From NCBI RefSeq assembly GCF_001661345.1, contig NW_017962923.1, positions 124,001 through 188,000 on the forward strand: 64,000 bases of DNA, written 5' to 3'. The notes under the pieces are model-generated. The model searched no databases. It saw only the letters and a list, made by a program, of their open reading frames with translations, and had not been told where the DNA came from. Below are positions 1 through 10,070 of the stretch, piece after piece. This DNA comes from Ascoidea rubescens DSM 1968 (lineage: Eukaryota > Ascomycota > Saccharomycetes > Ascoideales > Ascoideaceae). Every line of letters starts with the position of its first letter. The stretch's first letter is position 1. A program made the translations under genes and the position numbers.

Positions 1-505
1 CAGCCTCTAAGACATCATTGACTTTCATCATCTTTTCCGCCTTAACACCGGTATCATATCTTGAACTTTGAGCGCAATAAGAACAATCCTCTGAGCACCC
101 ACCTGTTTTAATTGATAATAGGGTACATAATTGAATCTCTTTTGGATCATGAAAGTTACGATGAACAATCATGGCATGATGCATCAAATCTGGAAGTGAA
201 GCATTGTATATTTTTTTAATTTGCAGTTTAGTCCAATGGTGATAGGGTTTTTCAAGTGAAGTGGCAAATAAAACTGGATCTTCATCAATTTCATTTTCAA
301 TACCAGTCTTATTAGGTGTATTTTTAACATCTTCGCAAGACTCATAAAATGATTTGTCCAAAGTTTGATGTTTTACACTAAACTTGGAGGGTTTTTTGAA
401 AATCGGATCAAGAGCAGGAGAAGAATAAAACTTCTTTATACAAAGAAATTTTAATGATGAATTTGAATATAAGGACAAACTTCTTAATGAATTATAGGAC
501 ATCAT
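1..505 (-). CDS. BIO2: Biotin synthase, N-terminal part (runs off the window)
   Basis: This is the N-terminal 168 codons of mitochondrial biotin synthase, the radical-SAM iron-sulfur enzyme that inserts sulfur into dethiobiotin. The reading frame starts at the ATG whose complement is 503-505 and is still open at base 1. The radical-SAM cysteine motif is plain near residues 145-152 (GGCSEDCSYCAQSSRYDTG), followed by KMMKVNDVLEA, typical of BIO2/BioB. The first 45 or so residues are rich in Ser, Leu, Lys and Tyr with few acids, as expected for a mitochondrial presequence. A second ATG lies directly next to the first, so either could be used. The gene is divergent from NUP42, with a 794-bp shared upstream region. 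Confidence 0.9.
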   Translation of the reverse strand, partial: MMSYNSLRSLSLYSNSSLKFLCIKKFYSSPALDPIFKKPSKFSVKHQTLDKSFYESCEDVKNTPNKTGIENEIDEDPVLFATSLEKPYHHWTKLQIKKIYNASLPDLMHHAMIVHRNFHDPKEIQLCTLLSIKTGGCSEDCSYCAQSSRYDTGVKAEKMMKVNDVLEA

Positions 506-1299
506 GTTCAAGAAAGAAATAAGTTGAATACTTGTTTTACTAGTTTTGCTTGTTAGAGTTGTTAAAATTATAAGAATCGGAAAATAAAAAAAGGGATTTT
601 AAGCAAATAAAATAACTGGAAAAAGAAATTAAAAAATTCTGAGCCCATACAAAAATTTGAACCACTATAACAAGTTTTTCTTGAGTTCCAGGACTCTAAA
701 ACTAAGATTGAGCTTTTAGATGATAGTATTACTCCAGAAAAGAAATGATTGGTTAAAAACATGCTGATTGTGATAAAATGACTATCTAGTTACCGCTTTA
801 GGAAATTATAGCTAACTTGTTTTATGTTCAAAAACAATTATCAGATTTTTAATTAAATCTTAAGCGAATATTCACTTTTTTGTTGAACCAATAAAATTAA
901 CTTAAAAGAAAACAAACATCAATAAGTTTTATCTTATGATTGGTTGTTTGTTTTGTTAGTAAAACAGGATTCCTGGTAATTAAAATAACTCAATAGTCAA
1001 ATCTATTGCTCTACAAAATTCAAACTCAAATGCTCCTATAGCCCTCATTAAATGTTTTGTTAAAAAAAAAGCAGCCACTAGCTAATAGTCTTTGTTAACT
1101 GCCTGAAGTTTCAGAGGGAGCAGTTTTTCAGAGAATTGTAGAGTATTAATTCTGGAAATAAAAAATATGACTAGTGTAATTACCAAAATAGGAAATATCA
1201 GAAATGCAACTGACTCACGTGAGACTAAAACAGCAAACAGATTTTTTGAAGGGAAAAAACATAATCATGTAATTTAAACAAAACATAGCTCAACAAGGA
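506..1299. promoter_or_regulatory. Divergent intergenic region BIO2 / NUP42
   Basis: This stretch of 794 bp has no convincing gene. It is AT-rich and holds one CACGTG palindrome at 1216-1221, inside the longer inverted repeat CTCACGTGAG, 84 bp upstream of the NUP42 start. A 64-codon minus-strand frame at 568-762 has no recognisable features and is probably chance. Confidence 0.5.
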
Positions 1300-2406
1300 A
1301 TGTCTTTCGGCTCATCTTCATTTGGGGGAACTGGAACAACCAACTCAATTTTTGGAAAGTCTTCTTTCGGGACAGGCAACTCAAATTCTGGTACACAGTC
1401 TTCTTTCGGGGCTTTTGGGAACACACAAAACAATTCAGTTTTCGGAAAATCAACGTTTGGGTCAGGAAGTAACAACAACACCCAAGCATCGCCATTTGCA
1501 AGCTCTAATTTCAATAACAACAACTCTAATTCTATATTTCAAACATCTCAAACCTCAAACTTTGGCAACTCAAGTTTTGGCATTGGGAACACTCATTCAA
1601 GTAGTAATAATTTTCTGCCATTTTCTTCTTCTAATCAGAAGAGCGACATTTCCAACGCCACCAATTCAGCTTCTCCTTTTGGATCACTTGGGAATTCCAA
1701 ACCAGAAACCAATAAAAGTTCTCCTTTTGGTGCTTATAGCACAAATAATAATTCTATATTCGGTTCATCATCTGGAACAAACACAAATAATCTGCCATTT
1801 GGAAGCTCAACATTTGGAAGCTCAACATTTGGAAGTTCAACATTTGGAAAAAACAAAAGCGAAAAAAACAGCGATTTTTCAACCATAAACAATCCATTTA
1901 ATACCTCTTTTGCAAATACTATAAATAATCTGAATGCAAATACTATAAATAATCTGAATGCAAATCCATTTCCATCTGGTAACACAACTGGGAACAAATT
2001 TGATATTTTTAAGAAAAATGAACCCTCTCCATTTGGGTCATTTGGATCAAATAACAGTTTTTCAAATGCTTCTCCATTCAACAGTACTAATTTTAACAAT
2101 AAACTGTCGCCGTTTGCGTCTTTGGAAAGCACCAATAACTCGGCTTTTTTGGAATCAAAACCAAATCTGGGTATAACAGCTGGAAATCCTTTTGCATCTT
2201 CATCAAAGTCTATTTTTGGAGATCGCACAGACCCAGAAAAAAGAAGCAATGCAAAGAGCGATAATATAATATTCAAACAAGCCAGCGATGAGATTCAACG
2301 AGTTTCTTTAGATAGTTTGGATGAAGAAACAGTTAGGCAATATACTTTAGACAAATTTGAAAGAGGGAAAATACCGGAAATTGCACCTCCGATAAAAATC
2401 TGCTAA
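1300..2406 (+). CDS. NUP42: FG-repeat nucleoporin Nup42 (Gle1-binding)
   Basis: The protein (368 aa) is a cytoplasmic-side nuclear pore component that helps mRNA export by binding Gle1. Residues 1 to about 310 are an unstructured FG domain with many SFG, PFG and FGSSTFG repeats, including three tandem copies of a GSSTF unit (about 1801-1850). The last 35 residues are a conserved non-repeat tail, VSLDSLDEETVRQYTLDKF followed by ERGKIPEIAPP. This aligns with the tail of S. cerevisiae Nup42, which I recall as LADLAEETLKIFRANKFELG then LVPDIPPPPAL, and is the Gle1-binding motif. No CCCH zinc finger is seen, as in other yeast Nup42 proteins. The tail is what separates it from other FG nucleoporins. 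Confidence 0.82.
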   Translation: MSFGSSSFGGTGTTNSIFGKSSFGTGNSNSGTQSSFGAFGNTQNNSVFGKSTFGSGSNNNTQASPFASSNFNNNNSNSIFQTSQTSNFGNSSFGIGNTHSSSNNFLPFSSSNQKSDISNATNSASPFGSLGNSKPETNKSSPFGAYSTNNNSIFGSSSGTNTNNLPFGSSTFGSSTFGSSTFGKNKSEKNSDFSTINNPFNTSFANTINNLNANTINNLNANPFPSGNTTGNKFDIFKKNEPSPFGSFGSNNSFSNASPFNSTNFNNKLSPFASLESTNNSAFLESKPNLGITAGNPFASSSKSIFGDRTDPEKRSNAKSDNIIFKQASDEIQRVSLDSLDEETVRQYTLDKFERGKIPEIAPPIKIC

Positions 2407-3232
2407 TGGTGTAGGTGTCTCTTATTATTTCATTATGTTTGATCCAATCTGCTTTTCTGTGCACTTTTCTGGAAATTCTTTGCACATAATGCTCTTTCCC
2501 TAGTAATACCAGATACACATATGTTTTATTTTCGGGCCATATTCGCTGAAACGCCCTGATGGCGCTAGGCCAGGGGCTGCCATCGTGTCCAAAAACTCTG
2601 CCATCGTATCGAATGAAGTTCTGCAAAAACTGGGCCCTAAAGGACAACCCTTTGGCACAGTTTTTTTGCATCGCTTATTTCCAGAGTGGATGCACTTTTC
2701 AAACACTGAGAAACACCACCCTAGACTTTTCCGCACGTGACTCCCATAAAATTTTTTCCTTTTTTCTGATCAATAGCTTGATCAATTGTGCTGTGCCATG
2801 CTTTGCGAGACAACTATTTAATCAGTTATTGGTATCATTGGTGCTGCTATCAAATATTTGGTTTTGCTTCTACATCGTTGGTAATATGTTGTAGTGATCA
2901 ATTAAAACATTGATTTGAACCGGAGATTCCTAATCTTAATTGCTAATAACCAAGGTGTTATATTTACTGGAGTAAATCCTTTTTGTTTTTCAATTCCCAA
3001 TTAGCAGGTATTTTCTCTATAATTAACCATAGCTTTTGATCAAAAGAAATTTTAATAAACCCACATAAAACCTGGAGGTAACTTAAATAGAATAAAAGGA
3101 TACATATTTGAACAGTTCCTAATCGAATCCACCAATTTTCAGTTCTTTAGGTGACTAACTTTTTCATCTTCTCCGATTATTTTCGGTATTTGCTTTTTTC
3201 TTTGTTTAAGTCTTACAAAAATAAATATTATC
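2407..3232. promoter_or_regulatory. Intergenic region upstream of the EBS1-like gene
   Basis: This is 826 bp between two plus-strand genes. The part from about 2530 to 2660 is clearly more GC-rich than its surroundings, and a CACGTG lies at 2734-2739. Frames on both strands across 2333-2894 have no recognisable domains. I see no tRNA boxes. It may hold a promoter plus an unrecognised RNA gene, but nothing is proved. Confidence 0.4.
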
Positions 3233-5938
3233 ATGCCTGATCCTTTGATATTATCAATTTCCTCGGCTAAGGATAAATTAGATGAACAACTAGCATTGAG
3301 ATATGTCGATGAATCTATTTTATTAGGGATAATTAATTTTACTCATTCTAAATTCAGAAACATTATTTTAAACCGTTTGAAAGAGCAAATCGTCCTGAAT
3401 GAGTCAAAACAAGCCATTAACTTAAATTGTTCTACTGATACACATAAACAAAATGAATCTGTTCCAAATCTGAAAAAATCAAGTGAGCAACCAAGGGATA
3501 TTCCAACTGACTTACATAGCACTTCAAATCATACCACCGAAGCTGATTATTATGATTCCAATCAACTACTTGAATATCTTTGGTTAAATTTTCATTACCC
3601 TTTACTAAAATATTTTCAATTTCAAACTCTGTCGATTTATGATGAGTCTCTACTGAAAACAAATAAAATTAATAAGACTTTGAAGAAAAAGACAAAAAGT
3701 AATTTGGAAAATAAAGATCTTATTTTCAACAAACCTATTGAAATTCGAAAAGTTTTTGAAAAATTTTCAAAGTTTTATAAAATTTTTAATGATTTTTATT
3801 TTGATCTAATTAAGCACATACTACTCAATTACAATCTATCTTTGATACTACCTCCAGAATTTTACAAATTCAATAAATTAGATTACAATCTTTCAGATGC
3901 AAAGCCTGTTAGTACCAACCTAAATATCTCAACTTTGTTGTATTTTATTTATTTTTGTCTATTATATAAAGGCGATATAACAAGATATCACTCCCTTATT
4001 AATCTTCACGTCCTAAGAGCTACTTCAAATTCATATAAACTTTTTTTGCAAAAAGTTTCTAATCTACAGTTGTTTGAAAAATCTTTGGCATTTTACAAGT
4101 ATGCTTTAATGATTTTGCCATGTTTTTCGGAGCCCTATGTTCGTATTGGTATGATCACCAACAGCTTTTCTCTTTTTTCCAATGAAAATGTTAAAACAAT
4201 TTTATTTGATTTTCCAAATGATAATCATCTAATCGATTTTATAAATTTGAGTAACAATGGTGATAAATTTGAAACATTATATCAACTTATTCGTGGTTCG
4301 TGCTCGAGATTATCCAATCCTCTTGGTATTATCAATGTGGAAAGATTTTTATTAGAAATCTTTTCAAGTGATAAAGTATCATATTTTGATAGATTATTCA
4401 GAAAAACAATTTTAGAAAGAGAAGAATACATTAAAGAGTTTTATAATTATCAAAATTCCTCTTATCACAATAACACTAGTTATAGTTATAAAAATAAAAA
4501 ATTTGATAGAATCAATAAAAATAAATTTTTTGAAAAATATTTGAAAGCTGATTTTATAATATTATTTGGCTATTACTTTAATGTTACCAATAATTTCTCC
4601 AGCCTGGAGGAGCGTCCGTTAGATCCTAAATCACTTTCTTTCAATGGATTTTCCATCGATGATATACAGGAATCCTTTTTTAGTATTCTTCAAAACCAAT
4701 TTATTTCTATCAATCAAAAAAATGTTGAGCTTGTTAACAAAATACTTATTGTTTTAATTGGTGGCTATTTTATTTTATTTTCTAAAGAAACCAAAGAGTT
4801 AAAATTAAAACCAAACAAAATTACTATTAATGATATTTCTGTTCATTTAAAAAATTACCTTTTGTTTACTTTTAAATTTTCTTTGGAAATTTTTAATTAC
4901 ATATTGAAAATATACAGTAAAAAATTCTTGAAAAGCAGGTATAAAAATAGCACCAAGAGTTATTCTCAATCTAATAATAACAAACTGTCTCTATTTTTAG
5001 ATAGGGATAACAAAAAGTTTTTCGAGGAAAGTTTTTTTTTATTTTTGCCATTCTTAAGAATATTATTGAATTGGATAAAAGAATTTAAGATTTTATTATA
5101 TTTGGTTCATCGAAATAAAGATTTTGTTCAAAAATTTGCAGAGATTTTGAATATTATTTATGAAAATTTCAATAGTTTACCATCTTGGTTAGAAAATGAT
5201 CAATTGAAAGCTAATAAACCTTTAATAAATTATTTTAATCATAGACAATTAAGAGTTTATTATTTTAAAGAGGATATTGAAACTAAAGATTTCATGCCTA
5301 TTGGAAATTATTTAAAAGATGTCAAAGATGATTTTATAAACGGTTCTAAATTAAAATCAATCAGACTCCTAGGAGTTCTCCCAGAGAAGGATGAGGCTTT
5401 TTTGAGTGAAATTAATTGTAGAAAGGAGAATGATATTTCAAAACATGATAACACATCTGAAGTACCTAATAATGAAGATGAAAAGAAAAATGAAAATGAA
5501 GGTGAAAATTTGGAGATTAGAAAAAAATCAGATAGCTTTGTCAAGCAATTTGAATTGGAAAGCCAATTCTTTACTAACGATTTACTGCTTTTGAAAAATG
5601 ATAATCTCTCAAGAGTTTTTGCAGTTGGTTGGCTTGGAAAACGAATATTATATTCATGTTCCTGGGTTTCTTGGAATACATCATTGAACAAATTTGATTT
5701 CAAAAGAATTAATGCGTACGAGAATAAAGATGTTTTAAAAGGATTTGATCTAATGGTCAAATCTAAAAGTTGCATGAATCACGATCTGACAAATCATAGT
5801 TTATTTGATTTAAAAAAAGACAAATATAAGGTTAAATCTGAAGAGGATGGCTTAAAACAAAAATCTAGTTGTAATAACAGTATTGATAAAAATAGCGATA
5901 ATAAAACTAATAAAGATAGTAGCAGTGATAACAGTAAA

Positions 5939-5995
<57 letters not shown>

Positions 5996-7012
5996 TTTAC
6001 AGTTTCTGATATCAAGAATAACGAGAACAATGATATCAACAGAACAACTGAAGAACCTAATTTACAAAATAAATCAACTCAAAACGAAAAGGAAAAAATA
6101 TCAAAATTGGTAGATGGAATTCTTAACGACCGAATTCCTGTGATTCAATCGTTTCAAAAAACTAATGAATCACTTATTTATTCCGAAAGTAATCAAGAGC
6201 AAGAAAAGTCTTTTCAAACAATGGTTGATCTGTTGGTCAGAGATGATGTTAGTAAGGTAGATTTATCAACAAATCAAAAATCTAATGTCCATAAAGTTGA
6301 TGTTATTTCACAAGAATTGCCTTCTTCGCCTGCAAAAAATAAAAATATATGGTCAGCCTTGACTGTTCAAGCGAATGCACAGTCAAGTTTACCTTCTTCT
6401 GAGATCTCTTTAGGAGTGGATAAGTTGGCTCAACCAAATGTAATTTTACCTGTTTCTAAAAGTCAAAATCCATCTATGGCAACAATTGTTTCTGGTGAGG
6501 GTTCATTGGTAACACAGAGAAAAGCTCCTTTGTCTTTAGAAGAAATTGAAGCCTCTATGTTTTCAAACATTCAAAAAAGTACAAGTGTTCTTAATTCCAA
6601 CTATTCCCAAAAATATAATTTTAATACAAATGGCAATTCATCTCTAAAGGGAACTCAGAATAATATCAATTATGGCGACTACTCCCAAAATATTGGAACA
6701 CTGATCGGTTGGAATCCTGCATTCAATGGAAATCCGGCACCATATGGGTACAATTCATCAAATTTTAGCCAAAATGCGTTCTATGGACAACCAGAACAAC
6801 CCTTACCATATAATTCAACGAACAATGGTCTTAATAACTATCCTGGTTATACAAACAACAAACCCTATGAAGGTTTTTACTCTTCAGTGCCTGTTTATGG
6901 AAATGTGGATCAAAAAGATCCTGCTTATGATTATTCAGTGATGTCTTCTTTGAATAGATATTTTCCTCAAACCAAAAAGCACGAGTCTTTTGAAGATCCT
7001 AATCTTAGTTGA
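3233..7012 (+). CDS. EBS1: EST1/EBS1-family protein (SMG5/6/7-like)
   Basis: The protein (1,259 aa) belongs to the Est1/Ebs1/SMG7 family, which acts in telomerase recruitment or in nonsense-mediated decay and translation control. A 14-3-3/TPR-like N-terminal half is suggested by LEYLWLNFHYPLL near residue 110, the family hallmark GDITRYHSLI near 253, and SLAFYKYALMILP followed by SEPYVRIGM near 285. A later block resembles the Est1-type DNA/RNA-binding domain region (LLGVLPEKDEAFL near 715; AVGWLGKRIL near 795). The C-terminal third is low complexity, with a pure Asn run of about 18 residues (5941-5994) and a Tyr/Asn/Gly/Pro-rich end. It is longer than S. cerevisiae Ebs1 (884 aa) or Est1 (699 aa). 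I favour EBS1 over EST1 because COQ4 lies next to it, and these two genes are also close neighbours in S. cerevisiae. Confidence 0.62.
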
Positions 7013-7193
7013 ATATACTTTGAATTATTTAATTTTTTGTATTTGTATGTGATTATTCGCCGTTCTGTAGTAACCCTGTGTAAGTTAAATGGATTGTAAA
7101 TTCCACCAATTACTGCTCATTCTAAAGGTACCAAACCAATATTAACGCAATTGACGACCAAAGCCAGGAACATTTTCATATTGATTCACAACG

Positions 7194-7928
7194 ATGTTGT
7201 TGAAACCATTATACCATGGCCATGTGCCATTAAGAACAATTGATAGAGCATTGATGGTTATATCCTGTTCAGTTGGAGCGTATTTCCATCCAGAAAATAA
7301 TAACTATATCATTGGGTTAGGAGAATCGACTGCATTTAAACCTGTTTTGGAGAAACTAAGGGATGGAATGCTAAGTGATAAGACAGGAAGACAGATTTTG
7401 AGAGAGCGACCCAGAATCACTTCTAGCTCTTTGAATTTAAACTATTTAAAGAATCTCCCTTCAAACACGTTAGGAAATACCTATTATAAATGGCTAGAAA
7501 GAGAAAAGGTTTCACCAGATACAAGAGCTCCAGTGAAATACATCGATGAAGACGAATTAGCATATATATTTCAAAGATATAGAGAATGCCATGATTTTCA
7601 TCATGCTATAGCAGGTTTACCAATTACAATTGAGGGTGAAATATCGGTCAAAGCATTTGAATTTGCAAATTTGGGGTTGCCTTTTGCAGGCTTTGGAACA
7701 TTGTTTGCTCCATTTAGATTGAATGCGACTCAAAAAAAAAGAATATATCAAATTTACTATCCTTGGGCCTTTTCAAATGGAGTTAATTGCAAAAGCTTAC
7801 TTAATGTGTATTGGGAAAAGATTTTGGAACATGACATCAATGAATTGTGCAAAGAACTACAGATTGAAAAACCACCAGATTTAAGGCAATTAAGACGTCT
7901 TCAAAAAATAAAGAATAGAAGCAAATAG
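7194..7928 (+). CDS. COQ4: Coenzyme Q biosynthesis protein Coq4
   Basis: Coq4 is a mitochondrial matrix-side protein needed for ubiquinone synthesis, and it helps organise the CoQ synthome. The zinc-binding signature HDFHHAIAGLPITIEGE (HDxxH-x11-E) is intact near residues 133-149. Flanking blocks are strongly conserved (YNGHVPL-like YHGHVPLRTIDRAL, TLGNTYYKWLEREKVSPDTR, ANLGLPFAGFGTLFAPFRL, PWAFSNGVNCKSLLNVYWE). At 244 aa it is about 90 residues shorter than S. cerevisiae Coq4, all at the N-terminus: the first Met comes almost directly before the conserved domain and an in-frame stop lies just upstream. The normal long presequence is therefore missing or lies on an unseen exon (see findings). 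Only 181 bp separates it from the EBS1-like gene. Confidence 0.93.
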   Translation: MLLKPLYHGHVPLRTIDRALMVISCSVGAYFHPENNNYIIGLGESTAFKPVLEKLRDGMLSDKTGRQILRERPRITSSSLNLNYLKNLPSNTLGNTYYKWLEREKVSPDTRAPVKYIDEDELAYIFQRYRECHDFHHAIAGLPITIEGEISVKAFEFANLGLPFAGFGTLFAPFRLNATQKKRIYQIYYPWAFSNGVNCKSLLNVYWEKILEHDINELCKELQIEKPPDLRQLRRLQKIKNRSK

Positions 7929-8132
7929 CTATAAATTGTAATCAGTTGTAATAAATAGCAGTAAATACTTACAGGTAGATTTCACTGAATATGTTGCTTT
8001 GCAAGGCCAACAAGTTCGAACCACTAAACCCTACCGCTTCTGTTATTAGTTCATAAAACAACATCACCTTTACTCGATTTTTTTTTCTTTCGACTGCTTT
8101 TGTTACCATCAGAGATAGATTTTGCTCTCAAG

Positions 8133-8594
8133 ATGCCTGAGCACAAAGAATTATCTGACCAATTATTTCTCGAATTGAAAAAAAGAACGATTCAAGCAAA
8201 AGACTTGTCATATTCACCTTATTCTAAATTCAAAGTTGGATGTTGCATTTTGGCTGATACAAATAATGATACTGGTAACGGGAACACAGTGTGGTTTGTT
8301 GGAGCAAACGTTGAGAATGCCAGCTATGGCGCCTGTATTTGTGCTGAAAGATCAGCAATTATTCAAGCTGTTATGAATGGCTATAAAAAATTCAAGGCAA
8401 TTGGAGTCTCGACTATTTCGACTGAAATTTCCTCTCCTTGTGGTATATGTCGCCAATTTATCTATGAATTTTCTAATGGTAAGGATATTCCTATTTATTT
8501 ATTTAATGACGATGGTTCAAAATTTATCAAAGTCTGCTTATTTGAATTGTTACCTTTAGGTTTTGGTCCTAGCGATTTAGATGTTCAAGTATAA
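8133..8594 (+). CDS. CDD1: Cytidine deaminase
   Basis: This is a small (153 aa) homotetramer-type cytidine deaminase of pyrimidine salvage, converting cytidine and deoxycytidine to uridine forms. Both zinc-site motifs are present: CAERSA (catalytic Glu plus Cys) and PCGICRQ (two Cys). The substrate-binding segments YSKFKVGC and GANVENASYG also match. The start is the only in-frame ATG, at 8133; the frame is open a little further upstream to 8100 but without an ATG. The gene converges with LIP2, leaving only 77 bp between their stops. The length is close to that of S. cerevisiae Cdd1 (142 aa). Confidence 0.95.
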   Translation: MPEHKELSDQLFLELKKRTIQAKDLSYSPYSKFKVGCCILADTNNDTGNGNTVWFVGANVENASYGACICAERSAIIQAVMNGYKKFKAIGVSTISTEISSPCGICRQFIYEFSNGKDIPIYLFNDDGSKFIKVCLFELLPLGFGPSDLDVQV

Positions 8595-8671
8595 TTATGA
8601 AAATTAATAATTTTTTTTTATTTTTTTTCTTAAGCAATCTGGGTTAACGCTGATTAACTATGAAATATTGA

Positions 8672-9712
8672 CTACTCAAAACTATAAAACTCTGTATTTT
8701 TTATTCCCAAACATGTACTAAACTCTTTTACGAACTGGATAGCGACATTTTCAATCGATAAATCATCTGCACCAACCATATTTTTGTCTTTAATCAGTTC
8801 TTTAATTGTAACTGTTTTACAATCTGAAGGCAAACCACAAATAACAAAGTTTCCCGAATTAAAATAATCAGTGTCTGTGTCGATATTCAAAGCAATTCCA
8901 TGACTTGTTATCGCTCTTCTAATTTGAATTCCAATTGATGCGATCTTATGATGTTCGTTCAACCAAACTCCTGTGTGGCTATTAGTTATTGCAGTTATCC
9001 CGAATTTTTTTTTTAACAAGGATATTATTGAATTTTCCAAAATTGAAACATAACATTTTGGAGACAAGTTGGCAAAAGATCGTAAATCCAAAATTGGATA
9101 AGCTACCAATTGGCCAGGCCCATGAAATGTTATTTGCCCACCTCTTTCAACTTGTAAGTAGTGTGCACCATTATAATTGTAAATTTCAGAATCAATTGTT
9201 TGTTTTTTCTCTCTTTTACCGCCAGTATAAATTGGATTGAATTCAAAAGTCAAGACTAATGGTTTTGGTTTATCAGCTAGAATTTTTTTGACTAAATTTT
9301 GTTCGTAATCTGACATGTTCAGTTCATCTTCCTTATTAATTTGGCTTTTATCTTCATTATGATCTTCAATGCTTGCTTGTTTTTCATTCAATAATCTTAG
9401 ATTTTTAAAAATCTTTGATTCAATTTTTTTAAAATCAAGGTTTAATCTAACAAAATTTTCTTGGATCTCTAAACCCTTTTCATAATCCATTATATTTTTG
9501 AAGTGAATATGAGTCAACACATTTGAATGTTCATTAGTTGGCTTAATTTTCATATATTTTTTATTATTATCAGGAAACTTCAAATACTCATCACTATTGA
9601 TTTCTTTGATGGCATTAAAACAATTTGATGACAAATATTTTTGATTGAGGTTAAAACTTTTGAAGAAATGAAAATTTTTCAAACATGGAGGTTTTAAATG
9701 AATTGGATTCAT
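8672..9712 (-). CDS. LIP2: Lipoyl (octanoyl) transferase, mitochondrial
   Basis: Lip2 moves octanoyl groups from acyl carrier protein to lipoyl domains (glycine cleavage H protein and 2-oxo acid dehydrogenases) in mitochondria. The LipB-family blocks are clear: RGGQITFHGPGQLVAYPI, HHKIASIGIQIRRAITSHG (with the catalytic Lys) and NFVICGLPSDC (with the catalytic Cys). The N-terminal 35 residues are basic and aromatic (KPPCLKNFHFFKSFNLNQKY), fitting a mitochondrial presequence. A weakly conserved, charged insert of roughly 70 residues (about 85-155) precedes the catalytic core. The total of 346 aa is near the S. cerevisiae length (328). A gap of 358 bp separates its start from the end of the next minus-strand gene. 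Confidence 0.93.
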   Translation of the reverse strand: MNPIHLKPPCLKNFHFFKSFNLNQKYLSSNCFNAIKEINSDEYLKFPDNNKKYMKIKPTNEHSNVLTHIHFKNIMDYEKGLEIQENFVRLNLDFKKIESKIFKNLRLLNEKQASIEDHNEDKSQINKEDELNMSDYEQNLVKKILADKPKPLVLTFEFNPIYTGGKREKKQTIDSEIYNYNGAHYLQVERGGQITFHGPGQLVAYPILDLRSFANLSPKCYVSILENSIISLLKKKFGITAITNSHTGVWLNEHHKIASIGIQIRRAITSHGIALNIDTDTDYFNSGNFVICGLPSDCKTVTIKELIKDKNMVGADDLSIENVAIQFVKEFSTCLGIKNTEFYSFE

Positions 9713-10070
9713 TTTGATGAATAAAAAACAAAAAAATTTTGACGTTTTAAGAGTATTTTCTCATCCAGCAGTTTATGATTAATGACTATCAAACAACAAA
9801 ATGAGTGCTCATGTGTGTGAAATGAAAAGTGCAAACGGAGATGCACTATACTCAGAAAATAATAATAGAACATAATTAAAGATGGTGAACATTTAAAATT
9901 ATAAAAGCAAATAAAAATAGCACATTTTTATTAAACAAAAACAGAAAGAAAAAAAAATTATCCAAAATTTCCAAAATTTAGTATTTAATATTTAATAAAA
10001 GTTAAAAAAAACAGAAAAAAACACTATACAAATACAAGACAATATTTATAAATGAATTCAAAAAAGCAAA
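9713..10070. other. Intergenic, LIP2 upstream / REF2-like downstream
   Basis: This is 358 bp of very AT-rich DNA with A-runs. The half next to LIP2 (9713-9860) is presumably its promoter, and the rest resembles the 3' region of the REF2-like gene. I see no gene, RNA motif or CACGTG site. Confidence 0.4.

Noticed and set aside
2333-2894. Overlapping frames of 78-112 codons on both strands
   Set aside because: They overlap the NUP42 3' end or each other and show no domain; the local rise in GC explains their length.
5794-6113. Poly-Leu and poly-Ile frames antisense or shifted to Asn runs (also at 40409, 49791, 50272, 54188)
   Set aside because: They are shadows of triplet repeats read in other frames.
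8001-8060. Possible tRNA because of a TTCGAAC sequence near 8017
   Set aside because: There is no A box at the right distance on either strand and no cloverleaf can be drawn.
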